DNA from: Macrosoma leucophasiata | Lineage: Eukaryota > Arthropoda > Insecta > Lepidoptera > Hedylidae | Reading direction: 5' to 3' | DNA length: 64,000 nt | Assembly (NCBI GenBank): GCA_036365455.1 | Contig: JAWQUS010000004.1 | Location: 3,355,501 to 3,419,500, forward strand | In this document: positions 42,751 to 52,329 of the stretch, in pieces | How positions within the stretch are numbered: position 1 is the first letter of the stretch | Layout: the number at the start of each line of letters is the position of its first letter | The notes under the pieces: model-generated | Told to the model about the DNA's origin: nothing | Seen by the model: the letters and a program-made list of their open reading frames with translations, nothing else | Databases searched by the model: none | Position numbers and translations under genes: made by a program

Positions 42751-43070
42751 TGTTCTTAACTGTCTCAGTAGCCTAGTGGTAGCAGGCCACTACCACTACA
42801 CTGGAGGTCCTGGGTTCGATCCCCGGGTCGAGGGCTGTCAGAGATAACGGTTTAAAATCCTTTATCTTTGGTTGTATTGGGATTTTTCCATTTTCTGGAA
42901 ATTTCTTAGTACCTCGGAGTTTGGTAATGTGCCCGGAGACGGCAACAGGCTCGCCACCTGTCACATGGGCTAAAACGTGACCGGCGAATCGTGGGTGTTT
43001 GCATGTATGCTTAAATGCATGCATTTACCTCTGCCTACTCCTTGGGGGATTACAGGCGTGAAGTTACGTT
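42751..43070 (+). repeat. RepB SINE, full length, inserted at a RepA border
   Basis: Box A 'tagcctagtgg' and box B 'gggttcgatccc'. The end is 'ggattacaggcgtgaagtta' then 'cgtt'. 'tatactggt' occurs at 42741-42749 and again at 43071-43079. The 3' copy is the start of a sense RepA, so RepB entered at or next to the RepA 5' border. Confidence 0.85.
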
Positions 43071-43072
43071 TA

Positions 43073-43222
43073 TACTGGTGGGTAGAGTTCCAATGTAGGG
43101 ACTCGAGGGTGTAGGCACCACCGCATTACCTAATCTATCTGCCGCCAAATGGTAGTGTTTAGCACTATCGTGTTCCGGTAAGATGGTAATGTATGGCCCC
43201 GTAATAACTAACACAGAGACGC
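43073..43222 (+). repeat. RepA 5' half (type II)
   Basis: Sense 'actggtgggtagagttccaa', 'ctgccgccaaatggtagtgt', 'ccccgtaataactaacacag'. It is cut off where the 43229-43277 hairpin begins. Confidence 0.8.
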
Positions 43223-43228
43223 GACAGA

Positions 43229-43277
43229 GTTTTGGTCGAAATGAACGCGCAGTTTGCGCGTTCATTTCGACCAAAAC
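43229..43277. repeat. Perfect 23-bp-arm hairpin
   Basis: Arms 43229-43251 and 43255-43277 are exact complements ('ggtcgaaatgaacgcgca' core) with a 3-nt loop. It replaces the missing 3' half of a RepA copy. Confidence 0.9.
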
Positions 43278-43496
43278 GTACAAATCGTGGAACAAATTTC
43301 ACTCTCACATATTTCTCGATGTGTGTGTGTACAATATTTTCTTTTTGTAATTTTTTCAAAATTGGCGTTTGAAGGATAGCAGTGCATTGGCAATTCTAAT
43401 GATGTTGCATAATTGTGTCACTCTCTGTTTGTCTGTCACCCTTTATGAATCTTTTGACATGAAAAAAATCTTCATCTTTCGGGTGCATTCGAGATT

Positions 43497-43828
43497 AGAT
43501 TGGCAACCTTTTTTACGTCTTACTGCTGGGCAGGAGTCTCTCTCCTTTTTTGGGGAGGTTTGGAGCTTACTCCACCACGCAATGCAGGTTGGTGGAGATA
43601 CGGGCTAGTGGCCAACCCGCTGTCGGATGTTGACAAACCCCCATAAGGATTCCGACTAACAACTATCGATAGCAACCGGAACTGATGGCTTAACGTGCCC
43701 TCCAAAGCACGGAAACACGCATTTTAATTTGCCACTAGCAGTCACCCATCACACCCGACCGCGTCCGTATCGCACAACCGAGTAGATCTTGCGAACTACG
43801 CCAGCCGTAAGCCATGCGCGCTTCAGAA
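43497..43828 (-). repeat. RepD, nearly full length
   Basis: Antisense copy. The 5S-like box is 43739-43766 ('gtcacccatcacacccgacc' then 'gcgtcc'). The tail side shows 'cttactgctgggcagg' and 'gcttactccaccacgc'. It starts at 'ccatgcgcgcttc'. Three short frames over it are incidental. Confidence 0.8.
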
Positions 43829-44188
43829 ATTCGAGAATAGATAACCGGTATATAATGTACAGAATATGAGGTAATCTATTATCGTCATGTACCTACTGTT
43901 CACCATATTACTTGACTGATAATACAATATCAACGCGCGCAAACGTTCCCACGCGTGATAAGTATGATAATGTGTATTTGATCGTCACTTGACATAATTT
44001 ATACTATTTATCGTACTTTATTTAGAAGTCCTACCGCGAGAATAATATGGATGTGACAGTGATTCATCCATTATATAAAGAAAGACGTAACACGCATTTT
44101 TGTAGTGGATAGATTACGTACAGTACCTACCCTTCAAGAATTACACGTCGAGCCTTCAAAAGAGACAATCGGCTAGTTTCGATTCCGA
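43829..44188. other. Stretch with no recognised feature
   Basis: AT-rich spacer. Confidence 0.4.
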
Positions 44189-44299
44189 GCGTTATCTCTG
44201 CTGCACACTGCCTACGTAAGCACTGGTAGTCCGATATTGGTCAAAATTTGATCAAAATTCGATAAACGTCACGTAGGTAAGGTGTGAAAGAGATAATGC
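44189..44299. repeat. Imperfect 29-bp inverted repeats
   Basis: 44189-44217 and 44271-44299 pair at about 21 of 29 positions ('gcgttatctc..gcctacgt' against 'acgtaggt..gagataatgc'), separated by 53 bp. A decayed small inverted-repeat element is possible. Confidence 0.45.
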
Positions 44300-44440
44300 T
44301 CTACAGACCCTAAGGTCGATCTCCTTCCTAAGGTTGATGTGCAATATTTATTTTTGGATACTATAATATGGTCGTGTTTATACCCTCACAGTTCACTGTT
44401 AAACCGTGAGGGCATTGATTAAGGATGCTAGTATTTTTTT

Positions 44441-44747
44441 AACTGCCTCAGTAGCCTAGTGGTAGCAGGCCACTACTACTACACTGGGGTCCTGGGTTCG
44501 ATTCCCGAGTAGGGGGCTATCAGAGATAATGGTGTAAAGTCCTTTGTCACTGGTTGGGATTTTTCAATTTTCTGGAAATTTCCTAGTACCTCGAAGTTTG
44601 GTAATGCGCCCGGAGATGGCAACAGGCTCGCCACCTGTTACATGGGCCAAAACGTAACCGGCGAATCGTGGGTGTTTGCATGTATGTTTGAATGTATGCA
44701 TTTACCTCTGCCTACCCCTTCGGGGATTACAGACGTGAAGTTACGTT
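44441..44747 (+). repeat. RepB SINE, full length
   Basis: Box A 'tagcctagtgg' and box B 'gggttcgattcc' both match consensus, so this copy keeps an intact Pol III promoter. The body and 'ggattacagacgtgaag' end are complete. Confidence 0.88.
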
Positions 44748-44869
44748 TGTATTATTGTATCTAGGTATTTTGGCGGTAACAAATAAATAAGGGTTCAGAA
44801 CATACTCAGAAATATATTATTATGAGCTTAGACCTCGGACAAAGCATCCACATTGAATTCTTTGGAGAC

Positions 44870-44942
44870 CTTAGTTGTCAAGTCTCTGTGATAGTTATTA
44901 CGGGTCATACATTACCATCTAACCGGAACACGAGTGCTGATG
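44870..44942 (-). repeat. RepA middle fragment (type II)
   Basis: 'tgtgatagttattacgggtc', 'atacattaccatctaaccgg', 'aacacgagtgctga'. Confidence 0.6.
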
Positions 44943-45011
44943 TTTGGTAACATACATTTTTTAATAGCAACATTGTTGTGAATGTGTCAATGTGAATTAA
45001 ACTTTTAAATA

Positions 45012-45313
45012 TTTTTTTTTTATGTCATGAAAGTGGCAAGCAAGCATGCAGTTCACATTGATGTTAAGTGATGACTGCAGCCTATAGCCACCCATACAAA
45101 GACCAGAGGTCAAGGATTAAGGCACAGTAAATAGATTTATAACTATACTGTGCTTAATGTGTTATTTATGCCTTGTTATTTATGCAGTGCCGGCAATTAC
45201 ATTACCACCTGACTGGAACACGATAGTGCTGAACACTACCATTTAGCGGCAAGTATATAAGGTAATGCGGTGGTGCCTACGCCAGCGAGCTCCGTCACAG
45301 CTCTACGACCGGT
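45012..45313 (-). repeat. RepA with replaced segment (type I)
   Basis: Both ends are present in antisense, but the part normally reading 'aaaatgcagatgcg..tctgtgccgg' is replaced by about 70 AT-rich bases with an 11-bp inverted pair ('taaggcacagta' / 'tactgtgctta'). Confidence 0.8.
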
Positions 45314-45389
45314 AAAAAACTTGATACAAAAAGGTTACGTTCCACTAAGATCACCATAAATAGAGAAACACCAATCATGTCTTCGTTCA

Positions 45390-45480
45390 GATGAACACTT
45401 CCATTTCGTAGCAGATAGATTAGATAATGCGGTGCGTTGCCTACACCCTCGAACTCCTACAATTGACTCTACCACCAGTT
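45390..45480 (-). repeat. RepA head fragment (type II)
   Basis: 'gtagcagatagattagataa', 'cctacaccctcgaactccta', 'gactctaccaccagt'. Confidence 0.65.
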
Positions 45481-45913
45481 AAATACATAGTTATAGTAGC
45501 GGCTTAAGTAAGCTCCACATAAAAGTAAAATTACAATCAAATTAGCGTAATAAATTTAATATAGGTACGTTCTTTATTTTTCTTCTGATGTCCTGTCCGT
45601 ATTAAGCTTTAGTCGTAATTTCTATAAGAAATGTCAATTATAATCAATTACAAATATTTTCTCAGTAATTAACTCCGAATGGCAAGGAAACGGATGCTGT
45701 TTAGATTTTTATTCCAGAATACCCGATTTATGGCAAAAATTACGATTGACAAGAAAAAAGCTGAGCAGTTAAACGAATTTTTTGTATATAGGTATTTATT
45801 TTCTTTTGAGTTTTTATGCTTTTTTATTGTGCATATATATTATCTTAAGTTGTCCACGATAGACTACTAAACTACTTAACCGATTTTAATCAAACTTTGC
45901 ACATCGTGTGCAG
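45481..45913. other. Stretch with no recognised feature
   Basis: AT-rich. The short frame at 45679-45870 is not credible. Confidence 0.4.
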
Positions 45914-46203
45914 TTTTTTTTTTTTTTTCGTTTTTAAGTGGCAAACTAGCATGCAGTTCACATTGATGTTAAGTGATGACTGCAGCCTATAGACACCCAC
46001 ACAAAGACCGAGGTCAAAATGCAGATGCGTTACCACTCCTGAGGCCTAAGGTGTTATGCCTCTGTGCCGGAAATTACAGGGCCGTACATTACCACCTGAC
46101 CGGAACACGATAGTGCTGAACACTACCATTTAGCGGCAAGTATATTAGGTAATGCGGTGGTGCCTACGCCCGCGAGCTCCGTCACTGGTGCTCTACCACC
46201 AGT
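45914..46203 (-). repeat. RepA, full length, near consensus (type I)
   Basis: The best-preserved copy: a 15-T run, then every segment in antisense to 'ctctaccaccagt' without gaps. It is a useful reference for the family. Confidence 0.95.
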
Positions 46204-46624
46204 TAATAGCAGTTCAGTCAAACTTGAAAGATAGGATAGCATATATTATATAATCACGATTTACTGTCGCAATACTATGTTAGTACTTAAACTGCATGTC
46301 AAACAATGAAAAATAATTTATTACTTATCAAATGCCATCTTCAACAAACGCATTGTGTTTTACGTAATAAGCATAATACATATAAACGCAATTAAATAAA
46401 CAACATTACGAACAAGGAAAACTTTGAGAATCACTGCAACGCAATATGGATTAATTGCGAATTATTAATTATTATTTTATGGCATGTATATGCGTTTTGT
46501 TCTAGTTTGCGGTTTTGCTCGGAAAAATGATAAAATTTACTATTATTTAATTTACTTGTTATTTATGTTGACTTGATCTTCGAGGACTAATGACGTGATA
46601 ACGTCTTCAAAAAAACTGCACCAA
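46204..46624. other. Stretch with no recognised feature
   Basis: AT-rich. Confidence 0.4.
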
Positions 46625-46732
46625 CCCGCATTGAAGCAGCCTCGTGGAGTAAGCTTCAGGCCTCTCAAGAAGGGGAGAGACTCGTGTCCAGCAGTGGGAC
46701 GTATCAAGGGTTGCCATTAATATTTATTATTA
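46625..46732 (+). repeat. RepD 3' fragment
   Basis: 'cgtggagtaagcttcaggcc', 'gggagagactcgtgtccagc', 'agtgggacgtatcaaggg' and an ATT-rich tail. It is 5'-truncated, as expected for retroposition. Confidence 0.75.
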
Positions 46733-48471
46733 TATCTAATCGATTTTTAAGACGTAAAAATCGAGTGCCATTCGGACAGTTCTTAGAGTTTCATTTTTCC
46801 TTTTGAGATGTGAAGCCCAGCGCAGATAAATTTAACCTAACAATCGATTTCTAGACCGATACTGAGCTCAAAATTTTGAGAGCTGGAAAGGAAGACTAAT
46901 AGTTCACCGCATACAAAAGATTAGCGAAAAACATCTGTAAGTATATAAAATAAATCATTTTTCAATTAATTATCTGTATCATATAAGTATTCCTATCTCG
47001 AGGTCACCCATCCGAATGTCATACACACGAAATGTCTTAATAAAATATCATAATAACATATTATGGTTAGTAAATATTCAATCATAGCTGATAAGAGTTT
47101 AATTAATAATAGTGAGCAATAATATTTATATTATGTTTATTTATACAATGACCATAGTCATGCGTTAGTATGTTTATATATAGTGGTAGGAGATAATTTT
47201 ACTACCAACTACCGAGTGCATGTTGATAGGAGTATAGTATTGCGTTATATTGAAATCCATTTAAGGAGAAGCGCTTTGTTATTAATTTTAATTTTTTTTT
47301 GTTTTTCGCAATATCACATGCGAGTGAAGTTAAGAAATAAAAGAATAAAGGGAAAAGAAAAATTTTACTTCGGGCAGGATAACCAGTCCAGCCGCTTTAA
47401 CACTAATCTGCCGACGGGTCTTTATTTTCTAAAATTTTAATAAAATTCGATTGCGTCTTGCACGTGTTATGTTAGTCCTCTTTATTTCAAAGGAAAAATG
47501 TAAAAAAAATGTAAATTACACGTTTAATTAAATACTTGCTTTATTCTTCATAATATTCCTACAAAAATGTATTTTAATTAGATATGATAACTGTTTCCGC
47601 GAAATGAATTTAATTTAAATGGATTCCATTTAATTACATTGTGATTATTTTTTTTAGTAAAATGGACGAATTATCATTTAATTGATTACTATTAAGCTTA
47701 AGCTATGAAAGTACGATCGGTTGTACGATGCATTATTATTTTTTTAATTACTTTGTTGACAGTCAGATAATAACGCTTTTGTGAGAAATTGTCTGAAATA
47801 ACAAATCCCGGAAAAAAAATATTTTTGAAAACTAACAGCTATATCTAAAATTGACAAATAATTGATATATGATATGTTCAGAAGATGAATTAAAATGAAT
47901 AAAAATAAGAAAAATGAATCATATTTTTTTAATGTATAAACTCAAAGATCATTGCAACAATTCCACAAAAGCTACAGAGAAGAGAAATTAAAAACTTTGC
48001 CTAATCAACGAACAACAATGATTGTTTCATAATACTACTGAATATACCGATATGTATATTAATACAAAAACACACTGCGCCTTAAATTAAAAATTGAACA
48101 CAAACAACATGTAAATTGAAACTCCGTTATCAAAGGAAGCCAAACAAGTTGATACTAGACGCGAGTGCAATGCACAGAGATAAATGCTTTTATTACAATT
48201 TCAAGTGGCCTCTTCACAAATTATATGACCCTGGTACGTTGGCAGTGATTTACTGATAGGCTTTATTAATTTTAAAGCTAAGCTTTGCACCTGATTGTAG
48301 TACTTTAGATCAATGGTGTGGTACTCATTCAAAAAACCTCTATAAAGTTTTTGAAATTGGCGGTTGTATCAGAATCAGAAATGTATTTATTCATTTACTT
48401 TATGCAACGTTAAAAACAAAGTACTTTATAGCAAATAACAATTGATATATATATGTCAATTTACAAAACAA
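46733..48471. other. Longest stretch with no named repeat
   Basis: 1.74 kb of AT-rich DNA. Near 47357-47397 'agaaaaattttacttcgggc' and 'ccagtccagccgctt' recall a reversed RepE tRNA-like module, but the match is too broken to call. The 85-codon frame at 47183-47440 has no domain. Confidence 0.45.
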
Positions 48472-49063
48472 ACTGGTGGTAGAGCTCCAGTGACGGAGCT
48501 CGTAGACGTAGGCACCAACGCATTACCTAATATAACGTAACGTAACTTCACGCCTGTAATCCCCGAAGGGGTAGGTAGAGGTAAATGCATGCATTCAATC
48601 ATACATGCAAACATCCACGACTCCCCGGTTACGTTTTGGCCCATGTAACAGGTGGCGAACCTGTTGCCATCTTCGGGCACATTACCAAACTCCGGGGGAC
48701 TGGGAAACTTCCAGAAAATGAAAAAATCCCAATAGAAGCAGAGATAAAGGATTTTAAACCGTTATCTCTGATAGTCCCCGACCCGGGAATCGAACCCAGG
48801 ACCTCCAGCGTAATAGTAGTGGATAATAGTACCTAATATACTTGCCGCTAAATGGTAGTGTTCAGCACTATCGTGTTCCGGTCAGGTGGTAATGTACGGC
48901 CCTGTGATTGCCGGTACAGAGGCACAACACCTTAGACCTCAGGAGTGGTAACGCATCTGCATTTTGACCTTGGTCTTTGTGTGGGTGTCTATAGGCTGCA
49001 GTCATCACTTAACATCAATGTGAACTGCATGCTAGTTTGCCACTTCCAATCCATTAAAAAAAA
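48472..49063 (+). repeat. RepA (type I) split by a RepB insertion
   Basis: Sense RepA: 48472-48534 ('actggtggtagagctccagt' to 'cctaatata') continues at 48841-49063 ('cttgccgctaaatggtagtg' to an 8-A tail). Removing the insert and one duplication restores the consensus junction, so RepB came later. Confidence 0.92.
48535..48829 (-). repeat. RepB SINE nested in RepA, 11-bp TSD
   Basis: 'tacctaatata' at 48524-48534 and 48830-48840 flanks an antisense RepB. Box B is intact ('gggttcgattcccggg'). The A-box part is altered ('attatccactactattacgc'). The 11-bp duplication is typical of LINE-driven SINE insertion. Confidence 0.92.
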
Positions 49064-49348
49064 CAAAAATAATCAAGAATAACAAGAGGGGTCAAGGGAC
49101 TGGCACAGAAAGCAGTATCTACTCATGACATGGCACGTATCGGAGGTTCCCTTTCCTGGATCCCTAGCCACTTGTGAATTACCTTCTCGCCCAACCCTGG
49201 CATTCGATTCGTTTTGTCATGCAGGATATTTAATGAAGTATTTTTTTCATTACTATTATTCACTTACAAGCAATATTACAGATCGATACTAATAAATTAT
49301 CTTCTGAAATTTAAAAAAAGATGGAGTGACATCATGCTTTATTTTGCA
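49064..49348. other. Stretch with no recognised feature
   Basis: No shared repeat. Confidence 0.4.
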
Positions 49349-49539
49349 TAGCTGTTGCCCGCAATTACGCCCGCGTGGATGTCGTTTTATAAATAACTAA
49401 GTAGGCTTTGTTCTTTCTCAAAGTCAGTTCTATCTCTGTACCAAATTTCATTTAAATCGGTTCAGTCGTTTGGACGTGAAAAGGTAACAGACAGACAAAC
49501 AGACAGAGTTACTTTCGCATTTATAATATTAGTAGGGAC
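49349..49539 (+). repeat. RepG LINE-tail repeat
   Basis: 'tagctgttgcccgcaatt', 'ctgtaccaaatttcatttaa', 'cggttcagtcgtttggacgt', GACA tract, 'actttcgcatttataatatt', 'agtaggga'. This is one of the commonest repeat ends in Lepidoptera. No coding part is left. Confidence 0.75.
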
Positions 49540-49671
49540 TAGGGATTTTGTCACCTTCCATTTAGATTTTATGCTAAGACATACATTATCGACATTGTAT
49601 GGATATTTTTTATTTCATCATGTCCAACACAACCAACATAAAAGTCGTTATGCTAGTTATTATTTATTTGT

Positions 49672-49848
49672 ATGTATGTATCTTCACGCCAGGTTCCTAA
49701 CGGGGTAGGCAGAGAGTGTAGAGCGCCAGACATCCCGGTTCTGACAAACCTCTCGTGCCTCGTCTACCTTCATCATTCTCTTCATACATGCACGCCGATT
49801 CCTAAGACTTTTGACCCCACCATCAGACAGAACTCGACCTATTATTTA
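49672..49848 (-). pseudogene. RepF RT C-terminal remnant
   Basis: Antisense of the 39.5-kb copy. Reversed it encodes GQNSV-like to RNRRACMKRMMK and the 'W.ST..AYPVRN' end. 'cttcacgccaggttcctaac' is the reversed terminal tail. It is truncated upstream of 'aggtcgagttctgtct'. Confidence 0.65.
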
Positions 49849-50654
49849 TTTACACAATGAAAAATTGTTTGCTCTCTGACTAATAATATTTTCTAACTTC
49901 GACTGTGGTTAAACCAATCAAAGAAAAAACTAAAACCATTATATATATTTTCGGCTACCGTTCTTATAAATTATACAGAAAATTACAAGTAGAGATGAAC
50001 CTATTTCAATATTAGATTAACTTTCAACAGCGTGATCCAGTTTCAACGTCTTTCCATTTACAGACCGCATAATATTATGTTTTACACCGCAGGACCGTTG
50101 TGTAGTGATGTACAATTTATCGATATTTATTTTTTGTTTTTATTTTTAAAGGTAGATTTTTTTTTGAGATGATAAATACTTAGGTTACATTAAATCTTTT
50201 GCATTGTAATGTAGTTTTAAGTCTCCGTGCAACTTAAATAATTTAAATAATTATATAATAATATAAAAGTTATTTAATAATTATATTAAATAACTTAAAT
50301 AATTTCAAACTCAAAACTCTATCACTGACTGAGTCACTGACATATACCTCAAAACATTTGTAGTGTGTCAATTGGCTAGTATTTTTAATACAGTTAATAA
50401 AAAAAACTGAAAGCCGTGTTCTTTATAGAGTGTAGGAGAGAAGAGATGATTTTATGAAATTCCTACAGTAACATGAAAAAAATGTTGAAGACGGTAAGTA
50501 TGAACCTGTAGATGAGTATATGTATTTGAAATTTTGTACTTTATCCTGTTTGCCATAGAGTATCTAGTACATAGATGTTCAGTAAATGGTTTTTCTTCTA
50601 ACGGTAACTACTGTTATCTTACAATACTTTGTAACTCTAAAAATATATTACTTA
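49849..50654. other. Stretch with no recognised feature
   Basis: AT-rich. A self-complementary AT run lies near 50235-50305 ('aaataatttaaataattata'). Confidence 0.45.
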
Positions 50655-50662
50655 CTCGTATA

Positions 50663-50970
50663 CATAGAGCAGCACGGGCACTGGCTGCGGCGGACCGAAG
50701 GGGAGTAGCCAGGATGCAGGCTTTCCCCTCTGTCAAAGTACAAGCCCAAATGGTCCTACGCCTGTCGCAGAGATGTTTAAATGTGTGCGTGAAATTGTTT
50801 ATGTATATTGTCAAATCAAGGTGTGTGTTTCGTAGTAATAGACGATTTTTGTAGTGTGTGTGTGTGTATCACGTAGTCCCCCCCGCAAAAAATGACTGTT
50901 TTGCATCGGTAATAAGCGCTATGGCTACTCCCTTTCTGCCGCGGCTGCCTGTGGCCCGTATTGCTCTATG
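50663..50970. mobile_element. hAT-like MITE with exact 8-bp TSD
   Basis: 'ctcgtata' at 50655-50662 and 50971-50978 flanks a 308-bp element. Its ends are inverted: 'catagagcagcacgggc' against the reverse of 'gcccgtattgctctatg', with similarity for about 50 bp ('gggagtagcc'). The 8-bp duplication places it with hAT. A 106-codon frame over it is not a transposase. Confidence 0.85.
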
Positions 50971-50978
50971 CTCGTATA

Positions 50979-51639
50979 TTATTATGCGAATCTTTTGAGG
51001 TACGCATAGAATTAAAAAATCAACCTACCCCATCGCAGAAACGCAGGGTTGAAGTTTTATTTTTATTTACAGCATGACAAAAAGGCACAACAATAACATT
51101 TACTATAATATTATTATTACAATAAAATTGCGATTATTTATTTAATTATTTCAAACAATTTTTAAAATAGATTAACAAGAAGTAAAATGAAACTTCAACT
51201 TAAATCAGTAGCAGTAGCTATAGAATTACTAATATTAAACAAGTTAATGTTATTATAATTGAAAACATCGATTGCTATCAAAGGCCCATTAATTAAAACA
51301 TTTTAATTATTTATGTCTAGATAAAGATTATTCTAGTCATAAACCAGATGCTGTCTTATCTGTTAATCGCTAACTATGTTTTTGTATGAACTAGTTTTAT
51401 TTAACTCAATAACGTATTCAAGAAATATAATGGGTTAGTTGTATTTCCGTTCTAGACGACTTAAGATGTACGTTGTTGAAAAGGTTGAAATGTTCAGAAA
51501 TGAATAATTTATAGAGCATCACATATAAAATATATCATTCGCTATCTATTACTTGAGATAAGTAAAGAGTGGGTTGCTAATGGGTATATAAGAATTTTTA
51601 TGAAAATAGGACTGAAAATCTAGCTGGACCGCTACAACG
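50979..51639. other. Stretch with no recognised feature
   Basis: AT-rich. Confidence 0.4.
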
Positions 51640-51790
51640 GGCATGAACGTGGTATTACGGGGTAGGTAGAGAGTGTGTAGCACCATAATATATCCCGTGC
51701 CTTACACACCTCCCGTGCTTCTTTTACGTTCATTATTCTCCTCATACATGCACGTCGTTTTCTAAGTCTCCTAACCACCCTCACAGAGTA
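51640..51790 (-). pseudogene. RepF RT C-terminal remnant, diverged
   Basis: Reversed it reads VRRLRKRRACMRRIMNVKEA and REVCKARDI, then a damaged 'Y.LSTYPV' end. It has several changes from the other copies. Confidence 0.6.
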
Positions 51791-51861
51791 CAGGTAAAAA
51801 ACTGTGAAATACAAAATGTTCAAATTTATGATGAAATATATGCTTGTTCCTTTATATAAGC

Positions 51862-51899
51862 ACTAGCTGCTGCCCGCAACGTCTTCTGCGTGAAGGCAG
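51862..51899 (+). repeat. RepG 5' fragment
   Basis: 'actagctgctgcccgcaacg' and 'tcttctgcgtg'. Only the opening motif remains. Confidence 0.5.
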
Positions 51900-51942
51900 T
51901 ACAGCACCAAACATACCTAAGATGCCAGTGTAGCTTTAGCAT

Positions 51943-52078
51943 TGAATGAATGAATGAATGAATACCCTTTATTGTACACCAGAAAATTTACAACAGATAT
52001 TATACAAAATAGCAATTAGTATAAAAGGCGGCCTTATCGCAAAGCTGCGATTTCTTCCAGGCAACCTTCGGGTCAGGA
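51943..52078 (-). repeat. LINE 3' UTR-like repeat with (TGAA)n
   Basis: Five GAAT units, 'acccttattgtacaccag', 'aaaggcggccttatcgcaaa' and 'gatttcttccaggcaacctt'. This arrangement is the antisense 3' end of a CR1/Jockey-like element frequent in Lepidoptera. The assignment is from memory. Confidence 0.5.
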
Positions 52079-52084
52079 ATAATT

Positions 52085-52329
52085 AAAAAAAAAGAAAATT
52101 TAACGTTATATTATTTATTTAGCATTATAAGCAAATAAATTTTAAAATAGCATTAAATTAAAACTATACGTTTTTTTGCAAGCGAAGCAAGTGAAGGGAG
52201 TCATATGGGAATCCTGCTGAGTTCAGTCGTAAGATGTGACTGAAGGAAATAGAGAAAATAATGCAGGAATATATTCCCGGACACAAAAGAGTAAAAATAC
52301 GTACAAAGGTATCAAACCTTACGACACTT
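52085..52329. other. Stretch with no recognised feature
   Basis: AT-rich, downstream of the Helitron frame. No clear Helitron 3' hairpin plus CTRR was found. Confidence 0.4.

Noticed and set aside
47357..47397. RepE remnant
   Set aside because: Only two broken motif matches; the cloverleaf cannot be drawn.
50235..50305. AT-rich palindrome as a replication origin or MITE
   Set aside because: Low-complexity A/T runs pair by chance; no defined ends.
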